Counted from the first letter of the stretch, positions 34,101 to 43,105 are shown. The stretch: 64,000 nt of DNA from Leifsonia soli (GCF_013408745.1 NZ_JACCBJ010000001.1:1736001-1800000), one strand, 5' to 3'. Notes: generated from the sequence alone by a model not told the origin. Program-made: numbers and translations.

Positions 34101-35375
34101 TTACGTAAGACGGGTCCCTCCGCCGGCCGGCGCCCTGTCGCGCAGGGCCACGATCCCGATGAGCCCGCAGAGCAGGTAGAGCGCCGCCTGCACGTCGAGC
34201 ACCGGCACGATGTCGCCCGAGTCGGCGAGCAGACCGCCGACCAGCAGGCCGACCGCCTGCGCGCCGCCGTCCAGCGTCGTGACGGCGGCGATCACCCGGC
34301 CGAGCGCGCGCGGAGGCACGGTCGTCTGGACGAGGGTGATCTCCCCCGTCGCCGATGTCACGCCCGGGACGCCCATGGCGACGAACAGCCCGGCGTACAC
34401 CCACAGCGCCGTGGTGAACGGAGCGAGGTTCCAGGTGAGGAGGGAGAGCGCACCGAACACCAGGTACCCGACGCCGATCATCCAGCGCGGAGCCAGCCGC
34501 TTCGCCAGCGCGCCGGTCACCAGGCCGCCCAGCACCCCGCCGATCGCCTGGACCCCGCGGATGATCCCGGCGCCGGTGTCTCCCGCCCCGAGGTTCTGCG
34601 TGACGTAGACGAGGAAGAGCACCAGGAAGAGGCCCTGCGCCATCCCGGCGAGCGCCGCGATGCCCGCGAGCGTCCGCAGCGTCGCGGACCGCGCGATCAG
34701 CGCGAGCCCCTCCACCCACTCGTGCAGGATGCGCCGCTCGGCCGCGACCGCCGGCTCGCCGTCCGCGGTCGCCTCGGCGCCGTCCTTCCGTCGCTGCGGC
34801 CGGACGAACAGCACGAGCGTCGCGGTGATGAGGTACGACGCCGCGTCGGCGATGACCACACCCGGCAGCCCCCACAGCGCGAACGAGAGGCCGCCGAGCG
34901 GGGAGCCGATGAGCCGCGCGAGGCTGTCGCTCACGGCGATAAGCGCATTGCCGCGCGCAAGCTGGTCGGCGCCGACCAGCCGCGGGATCATCGCCTGCCG
35001 CGCCGGGTTGATGATGGCCCCGAGCACCGCTTCGACGGCGGCCACCGCGTAGACGATGCCCATCCGGTCGGCGCTCGCCGCGAGGAGCGGCAGGAGCAGC
35101 AGGCCCTGCAGCAGGGCGACGACGACGATGGTGCGGCGGTGATCCCACCGGTCGACGAGCACCCCGAGGAAGCTGCCGACCAGCAGCATCGGGACGATCT
35201 CCACCAGGAACACGGTGGACGCGCCGAGCGCCGACCCGGTCGCCGACAGGGCGAACAGCGGCAGCGCGATCATGAGCAGCCAGTCGCCGGTGTCGGAGAC
35301 CAGGCCCGCCGTCCAGACGAGGGCGAAGTCCCGGCGGAGCAGCGGGGAGCGCTCGCGGGTCGCGGTCGCGGTCAC
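34101..35375 (-). CDS. MFS transporter of the MFS_3 (drug or enterobactin exporter-like) group
   Basis: 424 aa with about 12 membrane helices. It starts at GTG 35375, which overlaps the ArsR stop (GTGA), so the two are coupled. The N-terminal FALVWTAGLVSDTGDWLLMIALPL and the loop VDRWDHRRTIVVV are typical of MFS_3 exporters. The regulator-first operon suggests that an inducer relieves ArsR repression to express this pump. The substrate is unknown. Confidence 0.9.
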   Translation of the reverse strand: MTATATRERSPLLRRDFALVWTAGLVSDTGDWLLMIALPLFALSATGSALGASTVFLVEIVPMLLVGSFLGVLVDRWDHRRTIVVVALLQGLLLLPLLAASADRMGIVYAVAAVEAVLGAIINPARQAMIPRLVGADQLARGNALIAVSDSLARLIGSPLGGLSFALWGLPGVVIADAASYLITATLVLFVRPQRRKDGAEATADGEPAVAAERRILHEWVEGLALIARSATLRTLAGIAALAGMAQGLFLVLFLVYVTQNLGAGDTGAGIIRGVQAIGGVLGGLVTGALAKRLAPRWMIGVGYLVFGALSLLTWNLAPFTTALWVYAGLFVAMGVPGVTSATGEITLVQTTVPPRALGRVIAAVTTLDGGAQAVGLLVGGLLADSGDIVPVLDVQAALYLLCGLIGIVALRDRAPAGGGTRLT

Positions 35376-36082
35376 GACGCACTGCCGTCGGTCGGCTCGA
35401 TGTGGCCGGGCCGGACGGTCTCGTCGGGCTCGGCCGCGGCCCGCGCGGCGTTCGCCGCCGCGATCGCGTCCGGGTGCCGGAAGGCGTTGAGGTGCAGCGC
35501 GACGACGTCGCTGCCCTCCGGCGCCTCCGCACGGGTGAGGGCGATGTAGGGGCGGATGAGCGCATCCAGTCCCTCCACGAGCTCGCGGAGCTCGCCCGGC
35601 GTGAGCTTGAGGGCGTACCCGCTGAGCATGCTCGCCTCGCGCCACTCGATCGGCTGCTCGTCGCGCTGGGCGATCGCGCGGTGGACGAGCGCCGCCTCCT
35701 CGTCGACCTGGCGGTCGGCGAGGGCGCGCTCGACGGTGTCGGCTCCGATGGCGAACTCGGGGTCGTCCGTGCGGCCGAAGGAGAGGCCGGTGGACGACGA
35801 CCGATAGGGGCGCTCGCGGCCGTCCTCCGCATCCACCGGCTCGACGAGCCCGACCTTGGCGAGCGCGCGGAGGTGGTAGCTGCAGTTGGAGGGAGTGGAG
35901 CCGACGACCGCCGCGCACTCGCTGGCCGTGCGCGGCCCGAACGACATCAGGTGGTCGAGCAGGGCCAGGCGGAGGGGATGCGCGAGCGCGCGCAGCGCCC
36001 GCGGGTCGGTGACCGTGGTGCGCCGTTCCTGGCGGCCGGCGTCGGCGTCCGCCTCGTCCGGCGACCCAGCTATGAAAGACAT
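35372..36082 (-). CDS. ArsR-type winged-helix regulator
   Basis: 236 aa. The winged HTH (about 25-95) contains LAHPLRLALLDHLMSFGPRTASECAAVVG, here given as LAHPLRLALLDHL then ASECAAVVG, and the recognition segment SNCSYHLRALAKVGLV. The remainder is a helical effector domain without the metal-binding Cys pairs of classic ArsR, so the ligand is probably organic. It is first in an operon with the MFS pump. A TGAAA-N6-TTTCA dyad overlaps the start codon and suggests autorepression. Confidence 0.88.
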   Translation of the reverse strand: MSFIAGSPDEADADAGRQERRTTVTDPRALRALAHPLRLALLDHLMSFGPRTASECAAVVGSTPSNCSYHLRALAKVGLVEPVDAEDGRERPYRSSSTGLSFGRTDDPEFAIGADTVERALADRQVDEEAALVHRAIAQRDEQPIEWREASMLSGYALKLTPGELRELVEGLDALIRPYIALTRAEAPEGSDVVALHLNAFRHPDAIAAANAARAAAEPDETVRPGHIEPTDGSAS

Positions 36083-36088
36083 GTTTCA
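36073..36088. promoter_or_regulatory. Dyad over the ArsR start codon (probable autoregulatory operator)
   Basis: TGAAA (36073-36077) and TTTCA (36084-36088) form an inverted repeat with a 6-bp spacer that spans the ATG of the regulator. It is AT-rich relative to its surroundings and lies between the divergent ArsR and DHA2 pump genes. Confidence 0.5.
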
Positions 36089-36157
36089 GATTGTCGCGCC
36101 GACCCTCTTTCACGTCAAGCCGGGAATGCGAGCGCCTCTCCCACGTTGTTGACCTCT

Positions 36158-37603
36158 ATGAACGAACCCACCCGCGCCAGCGTCGGCTTCCGGTCGGAGC
36201 GCGGCCCCATCCTGATCGCCCTCATGCTGACGACCGGGCTCGTGGCCATCGACTCGACGATCCTCGCCACCGCGGTGCCCTCGATCGTTCAGGACCTCGG
36301 CGGGTTCGCGCAGTTCCCGTGGCTGTTCTCGGTCTACCTGCTCGCGCAGGCGGTGTCCGTCCCCGTCTACGCCAAGCTGTCCGACACCGTCGGCCGCAAG
36401 CCCATCGTCCTGATCGGCATCGCACTGTTCCTCATCGGGTCGGTGCTGTGCGGATTCGCGTGGAGCATGCCCGCGCTGATCGCGTTCCGCGCGCTCCAGG
36501 GTCTCGGCGCCGGAGCGATCCAGCCGATGTCGATGACGATCGCCGGCGACATCTACACCGTCGCCGAGCGCGCCAAGACGCAGGGCTACCTGGCGAGCGT
36601 GTGGGCGATCTCCTCCGTCGTCGGGCCGACGCTCGGAGGCGTGTTCTCGCAGTTCCTCTCCTGGCGCTGGATCTTCTTCGTCAACGTCCCGCTGTGCATC
36701 CTGGCCGCGTGGATGCTGATCCGCAGCTTCCACGAGAGCATCGAACCGCGGAAGCACCGCATCGACTACGCGGGAGCCGCGCTGCTGACCGGCGGGATGA
36801 CGCTGCTCATCCTCGCCGTGCTCGAGGGCGGACAGGCCTGGGCGTGGAACTCGGTGTGGAGCATCGGCGCGTTCGCGCTGGGCGGCCTCCTGCTCGTCGC
36901 GTTCGTGCTGGTCGAGCGACGCGCGGCCGAGCCGGTGCTGCCGCTCTGGGTGTTCTCCCGCCGGCTGCTCGTCACCACGACCCTCATCTCGCTCGGCGTC
37001 GGCGCCATCCTGATCGGGCTCACCTCGTACGTGCCCACCTACCTGGAGGGCACCATCGGCGTCGCGCCCATCGTGTCCGGCCTCGCGGTCGCCGCTCTGA
37101 CCCTGGGCTGGCCGATCGCGGCGAGCCTGTCCGGCCGGTTCTACCTGCGCATCGGCTTCCGCAACACGGCGTTGCTCGGGACCGCGATCGCGATCGTCGG
37201 CGCGGTGTCGCTCGCGGCGACCTCGGTCAGCCCGTCCGTGCTGTTCGTCGCGGTCAGCTGCTTCGTCGTCGGCCTCGGGATGGGCCTGATCGCCACCCCG
37301 ACGCTGATCGCGGCGCAGTCGAGCGTGCCCTGGAACGAGCGCGGCGTGGTGACCGGGAGCAACATGTTCGCCCGCTCGATCGGCAGCGCGGTCGGCGTCG
37401 CCGTCTTCGGAGCCATCGCCAACGCGATCATCGGAGCGTCGGCGGGCGGCGCACACGCCGCCGGGACCATCCAGCAGGCGTCGACGGCGGTGTTCGTCGC
37501 AGTGGCGATCGCCGCGGTGCTGACCATCGTCGCCGGCCTCGCGATGCCGCGCTCCCGCGTCGAGGACGTGGAGCTGGGCCGCACGCCCGCCCCCGCGGAG
37601 TAA
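36158..37603 (+). CDS. DHA2-family (14-helix) multidrug MFS transporter
   Basis: 481 aa with about 14 predicted membrane helices. It carries motif D1-like VAIDSTILATAVPSIVQDL in helix 1, motif A KLSDTVGRKPIVLIG and motif C-like SSVVGPTLGGVFSQ, all typical of EmrB/QacA drug:proton antiporters. It is divergent from the ArsR/MFS operon, and shared regulation through the 75-bp divergent region is possible. A 52-bp palindrome follows the stop. Confidence 0.93.
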   Translation: MNEPTRASVGFRSERGPILIALMLTTGLVAIDSTILATAVPSIVQDLGGFAQFPWLFSVYLLAQAVSVPVYAKLSDTVGRKPIVLIGIALFLIGSVLCGFAWSMPALIAFRALQGLGAGAIQPMSMTIAGDIYTVAERAKTQGYLASVWAISSVVGPTLGGVFSQFLSWRWIFFVNVPLCILAAWMLIRSFHESIEPRKHRIDYAGAALLTGGMTLLILAVLEGGQAWAWNSVWSIGAFALGGLLLVAFVLVERRAAEPVLPLWVFSRRLLVTTTLISLGVGAILIGLTSYVPTYLEGTIGVAPIVSGLAVAALTLGWPIAASLSGRFYLRIGFRNTALLGTAIAIVGAVSLAATSVSPSVLFVAVSCFVVGLGMGLIATPTLIAAQSSVPWNERGVVTGSNMFARSIGSAVGVAVFGAIANAIIGASAGGAHAAGTIQQASTAVFVAVAIAAVLTIVAGLAMPRSRVEDVELGRTPAPAE

Positions 37604-37643
37604 CCGCACCCGCCGCACCCCGGTCCGCCGTCGCCAGCAGCTG

Positions 37644-37695
37644 GTTGACGCGACGCGCCGTCGCCGGCGGCCGCCGGGCGGCGTGTCGCGTCAAC
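37644..37695. repeat. 52-bp intergenic palindrome, type D
   Basis: GTTGACGCGACGCGCCG (37644-37660) pairs with CGGCGTGTCGCGTCAAC (37679-37695) over 17 bp with a single G.T. The right arm contains the shared core CGGCGTGTCGCG. It lies between the convergent DHA2 pump and methyltransferase genes. Confidence 0.87.
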
Positions 37696-37714
37696 TCGCG
37701 GCACGCCGCGCGGG

Positions 37715-38356
37715 TCAGCCCGGCAGACGCGTCAGCATAACGAACTCGTTGTACGTGAACACCTTCCCCGCGAAGCGCGGCAGGGGGAACGAGTACTCCC
37801 GCTCCACCGTGAGGCCGAGTCGGTCCGCGAGGCGGCGCAGCCCGTCGAAGTCCGTGAACGAGACATGCGTCGCGTCGCTCGCGTAGCCGCGCTCCTGCGG
37901 TGTGATGAAGAGGACGCGTCCTCCCGGCTTCACATAGGGCAGGTACATGCGGACGAGCTCGACGGCGAAGTCCGGGTCGACGTGCTCGACCACATGGGCG
38001 AACAGCAGCGAGTCGAAGGCCCCCGGCACCGCGTGCGGAGTCGAAGGGAACTCGTCGCTGGTGAACGACGTGAGCCCCCGTGCCCGGGCGATGGCCACCG
38101 AGTCCGCATTGTGGTCGACGCCGACGCCGTTGTTCCCCAGATGGGCCAGATTGCGGCCGAGGCCGCTCCCCACATCCAGCACCCGCCCGAGATGCAGACG
38201 GCGGATGTTCCACCGGTACGGCGCCTGGACGTTGAGGGTCCGGCGCCACCAACTGGTGTCCAACCGGCGGAGGCGCTCCGCGTACTCGGACCCCGCGGTG
38301 TCCCGGCCTTCGTTCGGCTCCGCGCCCGTTTCGTGCCCTTCGGGCTCCGACGGCAT
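37715..38356 (-). CDS. SAM-dependent methyltransferase (class I)
   Basis: 213 aa from ATG 38356; in-frame ATGs up to 38482 are possible but lack similarity. Motif I is VLDVGSGLGRNLAHLG, motif II-like is GVGVDHNAD, and the post-motif FDSLLFAHVVEHVDPD precedes the PGGRVLFITPQ strand. This is the Methyltransf_11/23 layout. The C-terminal YNEFVMLTRLPG has no known meaning. The substrate is unknown, and neighbouring genes give no clue. Confidence 0.83.
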   Translation of the reverse strand: MPSEPEGHETGAEPNEGRDTAGSEYAERLRRLDTSWWRRTLNVQAPYRWNIRRLHLGRVLDVGSGLGRNLAHLGNNGVGVDHNADSVAIARARGLTSFTSDEFPSTPHAVPGAFDSLLFAHVVEHVDPDFAVELVRMYLPYVKPGGRVLFITPQERGYASDATHVSFTDFDGLRRLADRLGLTVEREYSFPLPRFAGKVFTYNEFVMLTRLPG

Positions 38357-38475
38357 CAGCTGGCCCGGTCTCTCGACTGCATGCGTCCACGGTAGAGCAC
38401 CCGGTACAGCGCCTTCAAAGCAAAGTCCCCCTACGATCATGGGAGAACTGTCCACTGTTCGATGGGATGAGCTGA

Positions 38476-39384
38476 ATGGCAACTGGCAGAGGATCGACAG
38501 GTCCGACGAAACGCGACCGCCGCGAGGAGGCGCGTGAGACCGCCAGGAGGATGCGCGAGGAGGCCGCCAAGAAGGCCAAGCGGCGCAAGATCATCGTTCA
38601 GGGCTCGGTCATCGCCGGCGTCGTGGCCGTGCTCGCCATCATCGGCGTCGTCATCTTCACGACCGTGGGGAACGGGGGCGCAGGCGCCGCCAACCCGAAG
38701 AACATGGCGAGCGGCGGCATCCTGCTCACGTCCCCGACGACCGCGGTCAGCACTCCCGCGATCCCGTCCGGCGGCCAGCCGACGCCCACGAAGATGAAGC
38801 TCGACGGCAAGACGGCGCACATCCAGATCTGGCTCGACTACCAGTGCCCCTACTGCGACCAGTTCGAGACCACCAACGACGACCAGATCAAGCAGTGGCT
38901 GCAGGACGGCACGGCGACGCTCGAAGTGCATCCCGTCGCCATCCTCGACAGCGTGCAGAACAACAACTACTCGACGCGCGCCGGCGCCGCCGCCTCGTGC
39001 GTGGCGAACTCGCAGCCCGACAAGTTCTGGGACATCAACTCGGCGCTGTTCGCGAAGCAGCCGAACGAGCAGACCGGCACCGGCCTCACCAACGCCGAGA
39101 TCCTCAGCATCTTCAAGGATGCGGGCGTCAGCTCGAAGGCGATCACCGACTGCGTGAACAACCAGACGTACGCCGACTTCGTCACCACCATGACGAAGGA
39201 CGCGTCGACCAACTCGCAGCTGAAGAACCCGGCCAACAACGGCTTCGGCACACCGACCGTCTTCGTCAACGGCGAGCGCTACCAGGGCGGCTTCACCGAC
39301 GCCTCCGTGTTCGCCGCGTTCACGCAGGCGGCCGTGAAGGACGCCGGCTCGGGCAAGACCATCACCTTCCCCACCGCCAAGTAG
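38476..39384 (+). CDS. Membrane-anchored DsbA-like thioredoxin-fold protein
   Basis: 302 aa. A basic cytoplasmic N-terminus (about 1-38) is followed by one membrane helix (residues 39-62) and an extracytoplasmic thioredoxin fold with Cys124-Pro-Tyr-Cys127 in DYQCPYCDQF. The cis-Pro loop is FGTPTVFVNG. A second Cys pair (CVANSQ... and ITDCVNN) could form a structural disulfide. The family catalyses disulfide formation in exported proteins of actinobacteria. A type A palindrome follows. Confidence 0.92.
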   Translation: MATGRGSTGPTKRDRREEARETARRMREEAAKKAKRRKIIVQGSVIAGVVAVLAIIGVVIFTTVGNGGAGAANPKNMASGGILLTSPTTAVSTPAIPSGGQPTPTKMKLDGKTAHIQIWLDYQCPYCDQFETTNDDQIKQWLQDGTATLEVHPVAILDSVQNNNYSTRAGAAASCVANSQPDKFWDINSALFAKQPNEQTGTGLTNAEILSIFKDAGVSSKAITDCVNNQTYADFVTTMTKDASTNSQLKNPANNGFGTPTVFVNGERYQGGFTDASVFAAFTQAAVKDAGSGKTITFPTAK

Positions 39385-39401
39385 CCCCGCACCCCCGCAC
39401 C

Positions 39402-39475
39402 CCCACCGTCGAGTCCGCACAAATTGCACACCGCTTCGGCGTGTCACGTGCAAAGTTTGTGGACTCGACGGTGGG
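39402..39475. repeat. 74-bp intergenic palindrome, type A copy 2
   Basis: Same length and outer arms as the copy at 2852-2925: CCCACCGTCGAGTCC at 39402-39416 and GGACTCGACGGTGGG at 39461-39475. The inner stem has several mismatches. The core CGGCGTGTCACGTG is at 39437-39450. It lies between two genes on the same strand. Confidence 0.9.
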
Positions 39476-39511
39476 TGTAGCGTCGGAGGCGAGAGCGGAA
39501 GGGACGAGGCG

Positions 39512-39835
39512 ATGGATCGGATTCCGGAGGACGGCGTGGACGGCGTCGAGATCGGCGAGACGGATGCGGGCGAGACGCCCGGCTGGGCCGACCCGGCCGA
39601 CGGCGACGTCGACTACGCGCTGAACGACCCGGAAGCCGAAGCCGACTTCGCCGATGAGCTGGTCACGAACGACGCGGTCGCCGGCGAGACCATCTGGCCC
39701 GGACCGGGCGACGGCAACGACGGCCCCACCGGCGGCCAGTCCCGCGAGGCCGAGCCGGTCTACGACGAGCACGGCGACGAGCCCGAGGATGACGGCGTGC
39801 TGACCGAAGAGGACGTCGAGGAGGAGGGCATCTAG
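39512..39835 (+). CDS. Small highly acidic protein, function unknown
   Basis: 107 aa, about one third Asp or Glu and almost no Lys (Arg is also rare), so it is strongly acidic and probably disordered. It starts MDRIPEDGVDGVEIGETDAG and ends EEDVEEEGI. No domain is recognised. Its stop overlaps the stop of the convergent TetR gene by four bases. The purine-rich GGAAGGGACGAGGCG before the ATG supports translation. Confidence 0.7.
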   Translation: MDRIPEDGVDGVEIGETDAGETPGWADPADGDVDYALNDPEAEADFADELVTNDAVAGETIWPGPGDGNDGPTGGQSREAEPVYDEHGDEPEDDGVLTEEDVEEEGI

Positions 39836-40446
39836 CCCTCCGCACCTCCGCCGGCGGACGCGCCCAGCGCATCCACCACTCCCCGGGCGCTGCGCTCGAG
39901 GAAGCCGACGATCTCCTCCGACGGCAGCTCCGTGCCGATCGCGCTCTCGACGAGCGCCTCCTCGGCGAACGCGATCCACGATCGCAGGCCGATGCGCAGC
40001 AGCAGCGTGTCCGGCACGCCCAGTTCCAGGAACGCCGCGATCACCCGGTCCGCCTGCTCGCCGCGCGCCTCCTCGACGACCTGACGCACCTCCGTGTCGG
40101 CGGAGGCGACCCCGCGCACGAGCGAGTAGAACGTCCCGCTGTGCTCGCGGACGAACGCGACGGTCCGCGTGAGCGTGTCGTGGAGGCGGTCCAGTGGCGC
40201 CAGCCCTACCACCGGCTCCGTGGCGTGCAGCATGCTGTCGCGGGCCGTCCGCACGACCTCCCGGTGGAGTCCCTGCTTCGACCCGAAATAGTGGAACAGC
40301 AGCCCCCGCGAGACCCCGGCGCGGGCCGACAGTTCTTCGATCGAGAGCTGGTCCAGCGGGTTGTCGGCGAGGAACGCCACCCCGAGGGCGACGAGCTGCG
40401 CCCGGCGCTCGTCCGGCGTGAGCCGCGTGCGCCGGTCGGTCTCCAT
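39832..40446 (-). CDS. TetR-family regulator of the exported-protein operon
   Basis: 204 aa. The HTH (about 33-60) reads SIEELSARAGVSRGLLFHYFGSK, which I split as SIEELSARAGVS and RGLLFHYFGSK. The C-terminal domain resembles TetR_C of the AcrR kind. It is divergent from the DUF6230-DUF6114 operon, and the operator TATTGAC-N5-GTCAATA overlaps the -35 of that operon. A TetR gene beside DUF6230/DUF6114 genes suggests dedicated control. Confidence 0.88.
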   Translation of the reverse strand: METDRRTRLTPDERRAQLVALGVAFLADNPLDQLSIEELSARAGVSRGLLFHYFGSKQGLHREVVRTARDSMLHATEPVVGLAPLDRLHDTLTRTVAFVREHSGTFYSLVRGVASADTEVRQVVEEARGEQADRVIAAFLELGVPDTLLLRIGLRSWIAFAEEALVESAIGTELPSEEIVGFLERSARGVVDALGASAGGGAEG

Positions 40447-40494
40447 GCTTCGACCCTATCGGCCGTCTCCCCGACCGTGAGGTGCGCGATCGGC

Positions 40495-40524
40495 TATTGA
40501 CAGCCGGTCAATAACGTCTAAGCT
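40495..40524 (+). promoter_or_regulatory. Promoter with overlapping TetR operator for the DUF6230 operon
   Basis: The -35 TTGACA (40497-40502) and -10 TAAGCT (40519-40524) are separated by 16 bp. The dyad TATTGAC-AGCCG-GTCAATA (40495-40513) covers the -35 completely. This is the clearest repressor-over-promoter arrangement of the window. Confidence 0.82.
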
Positions 40525-40578
40525 CACATCTGGACCTGACTGCGCCGACGCTGTCAAGTCCCCCGAACAGGAGGATCG

Positions 40579-41175
40579 ATGAAGTTCCGAAAGCTCGCCG
40601 GGTCGCACGCCGGACGGATCGTGCTCGCCGCCGTCCCCGTCGCCCTCGTCTCGACCGTGCTGATGACCGGCGTCGCCCAGGGCGCAGTCCCCGTCTCGTT
40701 CGCCGTCTCCGGCAGCCAGTTCCAGATCAGCGCGACCAAGCTCGACGGCACCGGCTTCTCGCAGTACGCGGGCGTCGCTCCCGACACCGCGGGCAAGGAG
40801 CACCAGGTCGCCATCGCCAACATCAAGTCCGCCACCCTCTCCGATCTCTGCCAGGCCGTCGTCACCGACACCCCGCTCGGCAAGGTCGGGATGCTGATCA
40901 CCGCGGGCGGCGGCGGGACCCCGGCCTCGGCCTCCGACCTGCAGATCGGCATGACCGACCTCAAGGGCGACTCCGAGTTCCACAACATCCGGATCGGCGT
41001 GGACGCTTCCACCGTGAACACCGCCGCCAAAGGCACAGCGGGCGACTTCGCACAGGATGCGGACACGGTCACGATCACAAACCTCCAGCAGACCGCGTGG
41101 AGCACCCAGGCCTCCGTCTTCACCCTCAACGGCATGCACGTCCAGCTGACCGACGGCTCGAAGGGATGCTTCTGA
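40579..41175 (+). CDS. DUF6230-type exported protein
   Basis: 198 aa from ATG 40579 with AGGAGG upstream. The hydrophobic signal segment is residues 14-36 (IVLAAVPVALVSTVLMTGVAQG). The mature part is beta-rich with LSDLCQAV and a final C, giving two Cys that may pair. The pattern (VPVSFAVSGSQFQISATKL) matches actinobacterial DUF6230 proteins, whose function is unknown. It is first of three genes under a TetR-controlled promoter. Confidence 0.82.
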   Translation: MKFRKLAGSHAGRIVLAAVPVALVSTVLMTGVAQGAVPVSFAVSGSQFQISATKLDGTGFSQYAGVAPDTAGKEHQVAIANIKSATLSDLCQAVVTDTPLGKVGMLITAGGGGTPASASDLQIGMTDLKGDSEFHNIRIGVDASTVNTAAKGTAGDFAQDADTVTITNLQQTAWSTQASVFTLNGMHVQLTDGSKGCF

Positions 41176-41177
41176 TC

Positions 41178-41690
41178 GTGGCCCGCGCGCACGCGAACGG
41201 CCCGATCCCGCCCGCCGACGAGTCGGAGGCGCCGGGCGGCCGCGCACGCTTCCGGGCGTGGCGCCGCAGCCGCCCCTTCGTCGGCGGCCTGCTGACGGCG
41301 CTCGGCGGCGTCGAGATGTTCTTCTCCGGCCAGCTCGACATCGGCAAGATCCACGTGCAGCTCGGCATCGAGGGGCTGCAGGCGACGATCATCCCGATCC
41401 TGCTGGTGCTGCTCGGGATCCTGGTGCTGGCGATGCCCGCGCACCGCATCTTCTACGGCGTGATCGCGCTCGCGGTCGCCGTCTACTCGCTCGTCGGCGT
41501 GAACCTGGGCGGGTTCTTCATCGGGATGCTGCTGAGCAGCATCGGCGGCATCCTCACCGTCGCGTGGATGCCGAAGAAGGCCGATGTGGACGCGGCGGGC
41601 ACGGAGGCGGCCGACGCGGAAGCCGCGGAGACTGATGCAGCCGGGCCCGCCGCCGCCCAGCACAACACCGTCGAAGGCACGACCGCATGA
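41178..41690 (+). CDS. DUF6114-type membrane protein
   Basis: 170 aa from GTG 41178, two bases after the DUF6230 stop. An ATG at 41166 overlapping that stop is the alternative but has no spaced Shine-Dalgarno. The hallmark FRAWRRSRPFVGGLLTALGGVEMF leads into four hydrophobic segments; the tail is Ala/Glu/Asp-rich. DUF6114 proteins regularly follow DUF6230 in actinobacteria. Their function is unknown, but membrane location and pairing suggest they act together at the cell surface. Confidence 0.83.
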   Translation: MARAHANGPIPPADESEAPGGRARFRAWRRSRPFVGGLLTALGGVEMFFSGQLDIGKIHVQLGIEGLQATIIPILLVLLGILVLAMPAHRIFYGVIALAVAVYSLVGVNLGGFFIGMLLSSIGGILTVAWMPKKADVDAAGTEAADAEAAETDAAGPAAAQHNTVEGTTA

Positions 41691-42394
41691 GGCGGGGCCG
41701 CTCCGGCATCGTCGCGGGCGCGCTGGTCGCGTGCATCGCCGCCGCCCTCGCCGGGCTCGGCGCGGCCCGGGTGCCCACCGCGGCCCCCGCCGCGCTGTGC
41801 ATCCCGATCATCATGCCGTGCACCTCGCCGACGCCGACGCCGTCTCCCACGCCGACCGCCACCGGCATCCCGGGCGTCCCCACCCTGCCGATCCCTGGTG
41901 CACCCGGAGCCCCTGCGGCGCCCGGCTCCCCCACCCCCGCCCCGTCCGCACCGGCGACCCCGGCCGCCCCGGATGCGGGCGCCCCGGTATTCACCCAGCC
42001 GCCCGCGCAGCTGGGCAGCCAGTCGCTCTCGTTCTCCGGCCTCCGCGGCATCAGCGTCGTGACCGTCCCGCTCGCCGACGGCAGCCGCATCCCGGTGCTC
42101 AAGATCTCCGCCGACAGCATCACCATCGACGGCTTCAGCCTGACTGTCCGCAAGGAGACCGGCCCCAAGCTCGCGACGACCGCCGACCAGATGGCCCTGC
42201 GCGGGAACGTGCAGGTCTACCTCGACTCGGTGACCGCGACCGGCCCGGACGGGAAGACGCTGACGCTCGGCGCGGCGACTCCTCCCCCGGCGGACGGCCT
42301 GCCGCCCCAGCTGCTCCGGGTCACGCTGGGGCTCGTCGGGGTGACGGCGGACAGCATCCACTTCACCAACCCGCACCAGCACCTGACGGACTAG
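41687..42394 (+). CDS. Exported protein with Pro/Thr-rich linker, third gene of the DUF6230/6114 operon
   Basis: 235 aa. The start ATG overlaps the preceding stop (ATGA). The signal segment is residues 8-32, followed by IMPCTSPTPTPSPTP and a Pro/Ala/Gly linker to about residue 100. The globular C-terminal domain (about 105-235) contains ISVVTVPLADGSRIPVLKIS and QVYLDSVTATG. It is probably exposed outside the membrane. Its beta pattern is reminiscent of the DUF6230 partner. No named family is recognised. Confidence 0.8.
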   Translation: MRRGRSGIVAGALVACIAAALAGLGAARVPTAAPAALCIPIIMPCTSPTPTPSPTPTATGIPGVPTLPIPGAPGAPAAPGSPTPAPSAPATPAAPDAGAPVFTQPPAQLGSQSLSFSGLRGISVVTVPLADGSRIPVLKISADSITIDGFSLTVRKETGPKLATTADQMALRGNVQVYLDSVTATGPDGKTLTLGAATPPPADGLPPQLLRVTLGLVGVTADSIHFTNPHQHLTD

Positions 42395-42404
42395 CCGGCC
42401 GCGC

Positions 42405-43019
42405 TCAGCGCCCGCGGCGCAGCCGACGTCGCTCGCGCCAGGAGAGCGCCGCGTACGCCTCCTGCTCGGCTCGCCGCCGCGCATCCGCCTCCCGGATGCG
42501 CTCGTCGCGTCGCTGCCGCCAGCGGGCGATCTCCTCGTCGACGTCGCGCGTGCGGGTGATGACGGGCGGGCCGCCCTGCAGCTGGCGGCGCGCCTCGATC
42601 ACGCGCCGGTTGAAGCTCTCGAGCTGCTCGCGCACGCTGCTCTCCGACGCGAGCCGGTCGAGTTTCGCGTCGAGTTCGGCATCCTCCGTGCGCAGCAGCA
42701 GGGCGGGCGGGCCCAGCCCCGTCAGCTGCTCGCGCTCGATCTTGCGGCGGATCCACCAGTCCGGGTCGTGCGTGCCGGTGAGCCCGGGGAGCGGCTTGCC
42801 CGCGCCGGGCAGGTTGTCGAAGTCGCCGCGGCGCATCGCCTGCTGGATCGCCGTCTCCACGATCTGGGCGCGCTGCTCCATCGTCGGCTGGCCGGGGTTG
42901 GACTCCTCCACCGGCTCTCCGCGCGCCTCCGCGTCTCGGCGCAGGCGGTACCGCGCGGCCTCCACGAGCGGGTCGGACTCGCGAGGCGCGCGACGGGTCT
43001 CGTCGCGGTTGCGGGCCAT
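42405..43019 (-). CDS. DUF1992 (DnaJ homologue subfamily C member 28-like) protein
   Basis: 204 aa. The DUF1992 core (about 45-115) has IQQAMRRGDFDNLPGAGKPLPG followed by WWIRRKIEREQL; I read it as AMRRGDFDNLPGAGKPL plus the WWI motif. The remainder is a highly charged helical tail ending in Arg. The domain is conserved from bacteria to DNAJC28 of mammals, but there is no J-domain here and no established function. It is convergent with the exported-protein operon (10 bp between stops). Confidence 0.9.
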   Translation of the reverse strand: MARNRDETRRAPRESDPLVEAARYRLRRDAEARGEPVEESNPGQPTMEQRAQIVETAIQQAMRRGDFDNLPGAGKPLPGLTGTHDPDWWIRRKIEREQLTGLGPPALLLRTEDAELDAKLDRLASESSVREQLESFNRRVIEARRQLQGGPPVITRTRDVDEEIARWRQRRDERIREADARRRAEQEAYAALSWRERRRLRRGR

Positions 43020-43105
43020 GCCTCCACATTACGCCGCGCTGCCGACACCGCACCGGGTCGGAGCCGGCCTCCGCCGGTGTCGGCGGCAGGCGCTAGCGTC
43101 ACCCC

